Assembly (NCBI RefSeq): GCF_023278565.1
Contig: NC_064672.1
Span: forward strand, 1,550,001 to 1,614,000
DNA length: 64,000 nt
Direction: 5' to 3'
Source: Colletotrichum lupini
Taxonomy: Eukaryota > Ascomycota > Sordariomycetes > Glomerellales > Glomerellaceae
Shown: positions 1 to 10,323 of the stretch, in pieces
How positions within the stretch are numbered: the first letter of the stretch is position 1
Layout: every line of letters begins with the position of its first letter
Made by a program: the position numbers and the translations under genes
Notes under the pieces: generated by a model
Databases searched by the model: none
What the model was told of the DNA's origin: nothing
The model's input: the letters and a program-made list of their open reading frames with translations, nothing else

Positions 1-252
1 TTGGGCGCGCGCGAAGAGAGCCGCGCCGGCGAGGGCGTTTTCCAGTCCGTCGTTCGCGGGCTGGGTATGCTGCACCGGGGAGCGCAGGATACGTTTGGCC
101 AGGAGGCCGAGGTGATTGCCCGCGCTGCTGTGCACGCTGCCGTCCTCGTCGAGCAGGGCAAGGCGCCTGCCGGTCTGTGGGTCATTGAGGCGCCCGAGAT
201 TGTGAGGCTTGGGCGGACCGAGTGGAAGCACGGCGCCTGGCCCCGGTCTTAG
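1..252 (+). CDS. fmp52: FMP52-like NAD(P)-binding protein, 3' end only
   Basis: Only the last 83 codons are inside the window; the start and most of the Rossmann domain lie upstream. The frame is open from base 1 to a TAG at 250-252 with strong C/G third-position bias. The fragment has the C-terminal pattern I know from the fungal FMP52/HTATIP2-like family: a GxREESR stretch near the start, then DTFGQEAEVIARAAV, and the ending EIVRLGRTEWK. FMP52 proteins are short-chain-dehydrogenase-like proteins reported on the mitochondrial outer membrane; their substrate is unknown. The opposite strand is also open here, but its translation resembles nothing I recognise. The family call is recognition by eye. 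Confidence 0.75.
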   Translation: MGAREESRAGEGVFQSVVRGLGMLHRGAQDTFGQEAEVIARAAVHAAVLVEQGKAPAGLWVIEAPEIVRLGRTEWKHGAWPRS

Positions 253-1564
253 GTCTCGGGGAGGTTCAGACGGGTGTTTGTCGGTGACACCCAAAGAGCC
301 AAGGTCAAACCTTCTCAGGAGGACAGGTACGCCCCTCGTCGGAATTATTCTTTTCCTCTCCTGGTCTCACGCCATCTGTCTCCTCTCGCGGGATGTTTCG
401 GTGGTATTACGGCGTTCCGGCCTGGGGCTACACTCTGCTTGTGGCCCAATGGCATCTTTAATCGTGGTTATGGCGACGCAAGAGACACAGGTCACGGGTA
501 TCGCGGATGATGGGTGACAAACGGTTCGGGTGGAGAAAAGCTTGTTTCGTGTGGAATCACGAATCTTGTCTTTATCCGTTGTCAGTGGGAACGTTGAGAG
601 ACGAGGCCATCAGCAACATCGTGATACCTTTTTTTTTTCCTTTTCCCCTTGTTGATATTGTCGGATTTGATTGGTTTTGCTGGAATTTGTTGATATCCCC
701 TCGTGTAAGAGAAATACCACCCAATTGTCTTTAGATAAACGAAGAAAGTTTACGTCCAGGCAACAGAATGTCAAGTATTCATCTACTTATTTATATAATG
801 GATCTACTTCTTGGGAAATGTAGTCATTTGTGCTTCCTATGATCAACCTGCTCACGTCTTACACTTACACGGGACGAATCAATTGAATCTGTGGAAATCA
901 TCGGACCAGAGAATAAGCAAAGAAGATGACTGCATTGTCATACGGCAGCCCCCCGGCCTGCCTGCCGGCTTGTCTTTCCCCCTCCAAAAGGCGAGAGAGG
1001 GAGGCCCCACTGAGGTTGGTCGGCGCAACGTCGTGCCCCTCCCGATCGCAAAATCGATAACGCACAAGGGCAGGTGCACCTTGCACTTGCACCTGCACCC
1101 ACTCTCCCTCGAGAGCCTTATCGAAGCCGCCCGAATCGCCCGCATTGGACCTTCCGGCTCCAATCAGTCACACCGGAACGACGACCCCTCCATTTCATCC
1201 CGCAGCCCCACCACCACCTTCATCTCATCATCGAAGCGGCTCTCTTCTCACCCAATGTCGCAATCTGTCTGACGTTTCTCACTCTCACACTGGGAAAAAA
1301 AAAATCTTGGGATCTTTTCTTACAGCCGCAAACTTCTTTTCAATGTAAGCTATGCTACCTCGCTGCGTCTGATTCCCCTGAATTAACACATTTACCAGAT
1401 ACCAAGCTCCACCAGGCACACTGTTGAGAATCTCACTCACTCACCTCGGTGTTGGATTAATCAGCATCGCGACAACCGCATATTTCAACCACCTCTCAAC
1501 ACAGAGGGCAGTGTGCACAAAAAATAGTCAAGAGAGAAGCCAGGAGAAACCAAAAACAGCAAAG
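253..1564. other. Intergenic region upstream of riboflavin kinase
   Basis: This stretch holds the 3' flank of the FMP52-like gene and the 5' flank of riboflavin kinase. Open frames here are short and lack coding character. The part from about 1170 to 1560 is rich in C, T and A and probably contains the riboflavin kinase leader. A poly-T run lies near 630 and a poly-A run near 1300. No RNA gene is seen. Confidence 0.6.
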
Positions 1565-2385
1565 ATGGTGGCAACAGAGACAACTCGTCCCCTCATCGTC
1601 GGCCCCGAGTCGGGCCCGGAGGCTCCTTACCCGTACAAGATGGAAGGCAAGGTTATCTCTGGCTTCGGTCGGGGGTCCAAGGAGGTAAGTCGGTCACGGC
1701 TTTTTCCAAGGCAACCACTTCACCGACGATTTCACCTCTTGCTCTGCTCATTCTCACGATCTTTACACAAAACGCCCCAAACTCACACCCCCATACTTCT
1801 TCATCTACCCATCATCCTCCCCGAGCGCAACATCTCACCAAACCTCCACCCCAATACTTACCAACCCCACCACAGCTCGGCATCCCAACCGCGAACCTCC
1901 CCGTAGACGCCTCCCTCACCCCCTGGATCGACACCATAAAATCGGGCGTCTACTTCGGCTGGGCCTCCCTCTCCCTGCCCGCCTCGCACCCGGACCGCGT
2001 CGCCGCCCCCGGCACGTCCTCCACCGCCGGCGCCGGCCCCGCGCAGCCGCACGTCGACTTCCAGCTCTACCCCATGGTCATGTCCATCGGCTACAACCCC
2101 TTTTACAAGAACACGGTCCGCTCCGCCGAGGTCCACGTCCTGCACAAGTTCTCCGCCGACTTCTACGACGCCCACATGCGCCTGCTGATCCTGGGCTTCG
2201 TCCGCGACGAGCTCGACTACAAGAGCCTCGAGGCGCTGGTCGCGGACATCAACACCGACTGCGAGGTGGCCAGGACCTCGCTCGCCAGGGACGCGTGGCA
2301 CCCGCCCAAGGCGCTGCGGCCCAAGGGCACCGTGGACGGGACGCTCGATGCCAAGTGGCTGGTTGAGGAGCTGCCCAAGGCTTAG
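1565..2385 (+). CDS. fmn1: Riboflavin kinase (ATP:riboflavin 5'-phosphotransferase)
   Basis: Makes FMN from riboflavin and ATP, the first step of flavin cofactor synthesis. Two exons, 1565-1684 and 1876-2385, encode 209 aa; the 191-nt intron has a GTAAGT donor and CACAG acceptor. The ATG at 1565 is the first in-frame ATG after a long stretch opened only by a TTG. The family signature GxGRGSKxLGxPTAN spans residues 33-47 and is rebuilt exactly by the splice, which supports the intron. The [14 protein letters not shown] segment carries Glu125, matching the catalytic Glu of known flavokinases. Length fits the monofunctional yeast enzyme (about 218 aa). A proline/alanine-rich insert around residues 75-98 is less conserved. 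The FMN product serves flavoproteins in general; I infer no special link with the neighbours. Confidence 0.95.
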
Positions 2386-2832
2386 GCTCTGCCAAAAAAC
2401 GAGAAGCCGAAATCTCTCGTGATCACGTCACATCCTTGTCTCATTCCACCTCTCATGATTATGAAGTCTCTTCACAAAAGGTACACAAACAACAAACAAA
2501 CGAAGCGTTAGAAATATAGAAGATTGCATTCATTCGAGAAAAGGTTCTGTCTGTCCAAAACATATAGGGTCCTTGGGTATTTCCCCTCTCTTCCCCGAGG
2601 GGTTGTTGGCTGAAGTGAAGTATCGTGAAGGAAAGAATGAGTTATATGACCATCGATCAATCCTTTCCGCAAAGATGCGCCTTTCCCGGCCTCTCCCTGT
2701 AACGAGAAATGGTAATGTCAAACAAATGACGAGAGAACACACTGGACCTTTGAATCAAAGTGAAAAACGCCTCCAATGCCTCTCCCCTCCCTCTTGTGTG
2801 CTCTGATCGCCCCTTTTTTTTAGTACCTCACC

Positions 2833-5130
2833 TCACACAGCCAGTCCATGAGTCTCCTTATTCTGGGAATAGCATGGAAGAAACTGCAATCTGTCAGTCC
2901 ATGTCTTCTTCGACAACCACACTCCCAAGAGCAGAGATACTCACGTTCATAACAATCAACATGGGGATATCGAATACGTCTCGTTTAATCATCCAGCAAT
3001 ACCGGCAGTCCACTTTGCCGTCCTTCTCAATTTTTGAGATGCCGTGCTCGCCATCGATTCGGGTAACGCGGTTGCTGAGTATGCTCTTGCGCGGGTCCTG
3101 CTGCGGCGTCATGTCCGACGACGCCGCGCTTTCCGTCTGCTCTTTCGTGCGGTACTTGAGGATCCGACATGTGCGGTTGACGCTGCCTCGGCTGTCGCCA
3201 AAAGCAAGATGCGAAAAGTCGTCGTAAAACTCAACCACACTGTCATCGTCGAGGATCTCGGCAATGAAGACGGGCTGTTTCCGTGGTCCGCTCTCATTCT
3301 TGATCTGGTCGGCAAGCGTTGCGGCGGGTGCCTTTGGCGTTGAGAAGCCCGCACGGCCAGTATTGCGGCCACTGTTGGTCGTCGACCCGGTACCGCCGGT
3401 GTTGACGTTCAAGTTGGGGTCGTTCCCGAGGAGAACATCCTTGGTCCAGCCTGTTAAAGCGATGAACTCCTTGTTGACGGCGGCAATCTCGCCAGTACGG
3501 CGGAGGACAATAGTGGGCGCCGAGGTGTGGTGCATGAACTCTTCGTACTCGAATAGAGTGCGTTGAAAACACTTCTCCATGAAGATGAGATCCTGGCGAC
3601 TGAGGGTCTTGGTGCAGGCTATAAATGACGGGCGAATGCTGGCGAGCGCCTTTGCGATGCGCAGCGTCATATTGGCCGAGAAGCGTTTCGGCAGGTAGTC
3701 GATGAGAGCGTGGAAGCCGGCGAGGTACGGATACGGCTCTTTTACGGTCTCGTAAATGGACGAAGGGTCGCGCTGCCTCTTGCCGAGCAGCGTGTGAGGG
3801 CCGCTCTTTTGAGGGGCGCCGGTCTTTGCTTTGGGCCGCGTCGGGGCGGTTATGGTCTGGGAGTTTCCAACAGCGCCAAAGTTCCCACTTGGAGATCCTT
3901 CAAAGGTAAAGTTAGTAGGTTGCGGGCTGGCGGTGTTGTCTGTGCTTGGACTATGTAGGCTTGTTGGGCCAGCAGCAATGGCGTAGGCATGTGGAAGGCC
4001 ATGTTGCAGATTGCCTTGTTGGTACATGCCGTTGGAAGACTGGTCTACACCCATGAAATCGTTGATCATACCGCTATCGTATACTTGGCCAAACTGGTTA
4101 TTGCCATTGTTGCCAAAGACGTCTGTGGATCCAAAGTTGACTTCACCACTTGGTCCTGACAGGGAGCCGTCACGCGGAGGGGTCTCCGCTGCGCCTGATG
4201 ACATGTGCCCTAGCATGCCGAACTCCATGGCGCCGTACTGGCTGCCAAAGTTGAGCCCTTCCAGATCAAAGTTGAAGATTGCTGGGTTGCTTGGATCGAA
4301 TAACGTATTAAAGGGGTCGTTGGCGACCTGCGGCGAGATCATGCCGCCAATGGATCGAGCAGTGTTGCTCGGCTGCGGAAAAGACGGTGATATCGGCGAT
4401 GGTTGCGCCTGATACGGCAGGCCATCGGGGATGCCGACAGGCGTTTGCTGGCCCGAGTACACGGGGAATGATGCGGTTGAGCTCTGACCAAAATACGTGC
4501 TGCCTGCTGTCGAGGCCGTATCCGAGGCCCCGCTGTGATGCCGTTGGCCGTTAGGGCGGGCGGGCGCCGCGTTCGGGTTGTAGTTCGGACCTAGTACGGG
4601 CCGTAGAGCTTCGGGCGGAGCATCATGCAGATACTTTGCTTTCTTACGGACGCCGTCTTGGCAAGCCTCTGCGAGTCCACGCTTGATGCATCGCTGACAA
4701 GGTCGTTCATCTCCTGTAGCCATCCCATCAGCAAGGTTGCATCGCAGACGGCCATGTGAGTGGAGTAGGCAGCTAAACCCCGGTTACCACGGGGTTTTTG
4801 TCAAAGCATTACATGACTTCACGGGTGTTCACTTGACCAGAGACTATCGCGAGCCGGACCCTGAGGAATCGGGCAAAGCTTACCGCAAGTCAAATGGGCT
4901 CGTTGGCAGGCGAAGCACGCCCGGCGAGCCTTCTTCCTCCTTGGTCGTGACGGATCCTTGGGATCGTACTTCTTCTTGACCTCGCCGTTGGTATCGGCGC
5001 CACTGTCGTGAGATTCAGCCATCTTTTCGTCGTCGTCGTCTCTTACGGGGGTGTCGTCGTCGTAGTCGTGGTCATTATCTGACATGGCATCCGAGACCTC
5101 TGGCCCTGTGTCGTCCTGGCCGTCAGGCAT
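2833..5130 (-). CDS. ert1: Zn2Cys6 activator of gluconeogenesis ERT1/AcuK
   Basis: Nuclear regulator of gluconeogenic genes (AcuK/ERT1 family). Exons 5130-4884, 4713-2945 and 2883-2833 give 688 aa. The zinc cluster is split by intron 1 and restored by splicing: Cys72, Cys75, Cys82, Cys88, Cys91 and Cys100 (CX2CX6CX5CX2CX8C). It is followed by the family's [20 protein letters not shown] linker. An acidic N-terminus precedes a basic RPRRKKARR stretch. The middle is low-complexity Gly/Ser/Asn/Gln. The conserved [21 protein letters not shown] block (about 407-430) and a PAS-like domain (about 480-515, onward) follow. The last exon is only 51 nt and supplies the expected FLPC after IVMN, replacing an unspliced read-through of 17 codons. 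A TATA-like run sits just 11 nt upstream of the ATG, so initiation at Met16 is possible. Confidence 0.93.
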
Positions 5131-5140
5131 GGTGTCGTGG

Positions 5141-5151
5141 ATTTATATATA
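5141..5151 (-). promoter_or_regulatory. TATA-like element very close to the ert1 start
   Basis: On the minus strand this reads TATATATAAAT and ends 11 nt before the ATG at 5130. TATA boxes usually lie tens of bases upstream of transcription start. If this one is used, the transcript would start inside the annotated coding region, and Met16 (codon 5085-5083) would be the first usable in-frame start. It may equally be a chance AT run in a longer leader. Confidence 0.35.
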
Positions 5152-8088
5152 CAAGCCTCCCCTTGGGCAGAAATGTGATAACGGCGTGCGCGGGAGCTGG
5201 CGCAGTGACGGCACGGCACGGCACTGCAAGCCCCGGTCCACGAATGTCGCTGATGGTCCGTTTGCGAAACCACACGGCTCACTTTCAAACGTATGTGGGC
5301 GGGCCCGGCGTCGCGCTGGATAGGCGTCGTATAATAGGAAAGAAAGCAGAAAATCCCTCCTGTGTTGGTGTAGAGTGACACAGGCCGGGGTTCTTTCTAG
5401 CTGGGCTGCTGCTGCCACACACAGCTCAAAGTACACCACCACTGCGTGACTAACTATCTCCAAGACCCGTGTGCGTAGTGGCAGTTCGAGTCTGCGAATA
5501 GGAGTCGAGCCGGACAATGGTTTCCCGCGACGACGTAGTATGGGAGAATAGGGCCAGAAATAGGCGCTGTGCGCTCCCGCGATATAGGTCGGGTAGAGCC
5601 TTGTTTTCTCCCTCTCTCTTTTGGTTCTCTTTGCGCCGCAGGGGGGGCAGGCGGCTTACAAGCAGAGCAGGGCAGAAAGAACGGAGGCGGCGAGCCTTGG
5701 GTCTCCCACAGCTCGTATCCTCAGCAGTCAGGAGTCTCCAATAGTGAGTTGGTGGAGAGGAAAGAGGCGTTTCTTGTGCGACGTGCTCGTCACGACAGGA
5801 CTAGGTCCCTTGGACTCGATGGTTGGCGCAGTCGTCTCGAGACCGGTGTTCGCGTCGCGGACCACATGAGGTCGCGGGGACAAGGTGGTAGACAGAGTCG
5901 CTGGGCGGATAGCCGGCTGACGGCGCTGGGCCGGGGTGAAGTGAGGGAGGTTTTTAGAGGTCGAGGGAGTAAATGGTATATGCAGGAAGCCGTAGTCCCT
6001 GTGCTTGTCTGATGCAAGCATTGACACGCGGTACGGGAGTTTGGTGGGCTACTTTGCAATAAGTAGCACTGGTAGGGCGGATCGCATTCGCAGGTTCTCG
6101 ATCGCAAGCGCAGCGGCGCAATTGAGGGGAAAGCGGCGTCGTCGGGAGGTCGGGGCAGATTTTGGAGTCGTGATGTTTATCCTCGGTCGGGTGGAAGAGG
6201 AGCACGCGAGAGGTTTGTCGTCAGAGCTGGCGGCGGTCGGTAAAGAAAACGAGAGGGACGGGATAGACAAGGTACCAAAGTTACGGGCAGTATCCGTAAG
6301 GTGGTAAGTGAAATACAGCAGTTAACAGGCCCAAAGAGAAAACGGATGCCCCAGCCTCGCTGCTGTTGGTCAAAGATTTGCGTGCTGAGCTGCGGGGTTT
6401 TCTTGGAGAAAATGTCACACTCGTCATTCGTTGGGCCGAGGGGGAATGTGGGTGCACCGGCCGAGAAATCCACTTTTCGTGCCTTATGAGTTCCTGCTAC
6501 AAGAAGCACCACACAAAGTGGGATGTTGAAGATGTATATAATACAATGCACAAGTCTGTCCTTCCCACGACGGAACGCTGTTACGGCTGCACAGTCATCC
6601 AGGTCCTCGAGTCTCCCGTTGGTGTAGGTAGTTGGCGCCCGTGGCACCATAGGCAGGGTCGGAGACACTTTTGGGGTGACTTTCTCTCCTTCCCGTCGCA
6701 TCCATCCAAACTAAGGTGACGGACAGTCGGCCTTGCAGTAACCGTTGTGGACTGTGGAAGGCAGTACGGTAGTTCCGAACAGAAACGGAAACAACCAATC
6801 TTCGTCTGTACTTTCTTGGACTTAATACCGTACATAAGGTAAGGTAGGTAGGTACTACGGATACCTCAAGGAAGGAAGGGGGTAGTTGAAAAGTCGGACA
6901 CATGCCTGCCGCCTGCTCCTGCAGAATACCTTGCCTTACATATTATGCACCTGTGCACTTACTTGCCTTGCCATACCACTTGCGCCAGATGCAATCCGAG
7001 CAAAGGCTCCTCAAGACACAAACTCGCAACTTTGCATCCCCGCAGCTGGATCCGGACCAGGTTGGCCAAGCCATATTCTGCTCACCTCACCCACGATTTG
7101 AATTCCATCATGTCAACTTACATCATCCACGACAAGACCTGAATTCGAACCCAGGAAACAATGACCATCCGTTTGTCATCTGCTGCGCCTTGGTCTCAAC
7201 GATTCCAATATGGCCAGGTTCAGTCGCACGGCATTACGTTAGCGACGCAACTGCAAGCCACTTTATTGGACATCTGGCATTCTCATTGTTCCCATTGCTG
7301 CATGTGAGATCCAATACGATCTCCACATCCAACATCCGCAGTTCGCATTTTTCCTGGTCCCAAGACAAGCCAAGCCGAGGGCCGAGTGACGACTTACACC
7401 CAGCTTCACACCTCCCTGGACAGTCGTGACAGTGCTATACGTGCCACGGCTCGCTGAGGATGAGGGTGGTATCATCGCATTAACTAATGTTGGTTCTAGC
7501 CGACGTGCCGAGCATCGGTCTGTCTATCCATCTGCAGCCCATCAACCGCTCGGGGTATCTCATTGCATGTGAGCACAAAATCAAGCAAGGCTTCTCGCCC
7601 GTCATTGGCAGCCACTCGGCCAGCCTCCGTATGCCGCGTTACCATCCAACTTTCTCGCTATGGCTGCCTGATGACCTTTCCATCAATGACAGCCCGACAC
7701 CTTGGGCACTTGCAGACGGTTACTGCCGTCCACCTCATGACGATCGACGCGATCAACAGCCGCATCTGCTGCGCGCCGACTCCCGCTCACTAGTCGTCCA
7801 ATAATGCAGAGTGGCAGCCCAGCTCGACTGCCTGGGTCAGGAACGCGCTCATCATGGCAAGATGCGCACCCACGACCAACAACACCGGCAGCGAGGCGAC
7901 ATGCGGTCACTGTCAACCATTCACAGCCCGGCAGCCTCTTTGCTGGTCCTCCACACCGATGCGGAAAGTCTGTGCGGTGCCGTCCACGCCTGATCCTTCA
8001 CCGGCCTTCGCTGAATCTCTCGTTGCATTGTCACCTTCGTCAACTTTCTTTTTGTCCGTTGTGGACTTCTGCCCTCTGCTGCCTTGTC
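5152..8088. other. Intergenic region between ert1 and the MFS transporter
   Basis: About 2.9 kb that should hold the ert1 promoter and leader on the minus strand and the 3' flank of the transporter. Several open frames of 100-175 codons occur on both strands, but they are arginine-, serine- and proline-rich translations with no recognisable domain or splice logic. A GGTAAGGTAGGTAGGTA-type repeat lies at 6837-6854. A T-loop-like word near 7146 (minus strand) was examined for a tRNA and rejected. Confidence 0.55.
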
Positions 8089-10323
8089 TCACGCCCGCGT
8101 GGCGAACCGACTACGACTTCTGATCTTCTTGCCATACTTGAAGAAGATGTACGGAAACGGGAGCATGGCCACCGTCAAGAAGGCGAGCAGTGACGAAGCC
8201 CAAGAGTATCCAAGCTTGTTGTACATTTTCGTTCCAAACAACGGGAATGCGGCTGTTGAAAGGGAAGTCCAAGTCAGCACCGCGAACGAAACACAACGCC
8301 TCCCAACTGAGTGGTTGAGAGCGTTGGTGCCACGGGGCAACTCACCAGCGAACATGCATCGCACAAACGCATTACTTGCGAGGGCCGAGGCGGCGTATAA
8401 AGGATAAGCATCGACCTGTGAGCCCCAACTTTAGCACAATTCCTGTCGTGTAACCTCCGGGCCTGAGACTGATTCCAAACCCCTGGAACGCCACAAGCGG
8501 GGAGCTGGCGGGACATATTCCACTTACAAGAAACGTAAAGATCCCAGTGAAGACGAGGAGAGTTCTGCGGCACATCAAGACGGTCAGTTGCATACTCCTG
8601 CATACAAGATGGGAAAACAACACCACCCCACGCTCCGTAGAAGCCTGACAAAGCATGCCTAACGGCCGAAAGCACACGCCAGCGCATGAACCTGCAGAAG
8701 CCTGCAGATGGCCTGCTCAAAGCAATCACGGGGTTGTCTTGTCACGGCAGCAAGATGCGCATGTTGCGGAACCACGGGCCTTTTTCCAACTTTGGATGAT
8801 GGGTGCGATGCTGTGCGAAGGGAAATGTGAACTTACCCAGCTCCAAAAATGGCGGATCCAATGATGGGCATGATCCAGTGCACATGAAGACTCCAACCAA
8901 ACCAGAAGATGCCAATGGGACAGAGGAAGGCTCCCAGGATGACTGGTGGAAGGCGGAACTCTGGCTCGCTGGCACCCTCGACGCCCGTCTCCTTTTCCAA
9001 GTCGGCCATGAGTCGACTACGGATACGGTGCCACAAGGGGTCCGTCGCGGCGGCAAGGAACATGCCCACGAGGATACCTAGGAAGGTGAGACCGACTTGC
9101 CACAGGTTGAAGCCATGGATCGTTGTGAAGACGAGGGGGAATGCACCGAAGAAAAGGTACAGAATACCCAAGAGAATGGCCGAGAAGATGTCGAGGCTGA
9201 GGACCATGGGTTCAAAGGCAATGAGCTGGAAGGGACGCATCAAGGAGATGCCAATTGTCTTGATGACGGACTTGGTCATGTTCTCAACAGGGGCCTTCCA
9301 CCGCTCGTCACCTGTCTCTTTTTGGATCTTGCGTGCCTTGGTCCGCAGGACGATCGGATCTGGGAGCAAAAAGTCAGCTCCGACAAGCTAGTCTGAGGGC
9401 GCACCCTCCATGGACACTCACGATAAGTCTCAGGAACGAGTACGACAATGGCGACCAAAAGCGCAAAAGCCCAGATGATCATGACATAGTACGTCCATCT
9501 CCAGTGTGCGTTGTAGTTGACGAAGCCACCAATCAACGGGCCGATGCATGGGCCGATGAAGGGAGCAAGTGAGTACATGAGCATAGGGGCTTGGAGCTCA
9601 TGACGAGCAAACAAGTCACTCACTGTGCCACCGGATACGGCGAGGAAGGCGCTGCCAGACAAACCGTCGAAAAATCGGGCAACGATCATAGTTGCAATAT
9701 TCTTGGCGACTGCTGACGGGATGATCCAGATGACATACATGGACCAAGAGACGAGATAGATGGGCCGGCGTCCGTAAAACTCGCTGAGAGGGCTCAGGAA
9801 CATGGGGCCCAAGCTGATGCCGAGAACAAAGACTGACAGGCCAATAGTGCTCACCAGTCGGGAGTTGCCGAATTCTGCATCCATCTGGGCATACGTCGAG
9901 GTGTAGATGGAGCTCGCAGCGGTACTGTCTTGCACGTCAACATCTCATTACAGAGTCGATTGTTGACTTCACTTACACGCAAAAACTCGCGCACGATACA
10001 ATGGATACAATGAGCCACTTTCTCGCCTTGCCCAAACTACGTGGACTCATGGGATCGCTGTCGCCGCCCTCGAAAGTCACTTCATACTGGTCCTTTTCCG
10101 GTTCTCTTGGCGAGCTGTCGTCCTCTTGGTAGTCGTCACAGCTGTAGCCGTTTTGTGACCGCGTCCGGGTCAATGATCTTGACTGACGGAGTGACCGTGT
10201 ACCGGCGGCGCCCGTGCGGATGGGCTCGAAGCCCGAGTCCTCGTGGACTGTGGCGCTGTCATCGTCCTGATTTGATGAATGGCTCTCGGCCTTTTCAGTG
10301 TCTTTTTCGACTTCGTTCGTCAT
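8089..10323 (-). CDS. DHA1-family MFS drug/polyamine-type transporter
   Basis: Probable plasma-membrane proton antiporter. Six exons (10323-9977, 9924-9422, 9359-8837, 8564-8528, 8415-8346, 8252-8089) encode 547 aa in continuous frame. The first about 100 residues are a hydrophilic acidic and Ser/Arg-rich cytoplasmic tail, followed by about 12 hydrophobic segments. The motif-A region reads SEFYGRRPIYL between TM2 and TM3. Further landmarks are FIGPCIGPLIGGFV (TM5 region), VPETYHPIVLR, rebuilt across intron 2, before the central loop, and VDAYPLYAASALASN near TM10-11. The C-terminus is Arg/Ser-rich. Exon 4 has just 37 nt; its acceptor was chosen because it restores GTLLVFTGIFTFLVDAYPLY, as in related fungal transporters. 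The family includes multidrug and fungicide exporters and polyamine transporters, so the substrate cannot be told. No biosynthetic cluster surrounds it. Confidence 0.88.

Noticed and set aside
7120..7170. tRNA-like T-loop word (GGTTCGAATTC) on the minus strand
   Set aside because: The flanks do not pair into a five-base T stem, and no matching D arm, anticodon stem or seven-base acceptor stem is found within 90 nt.
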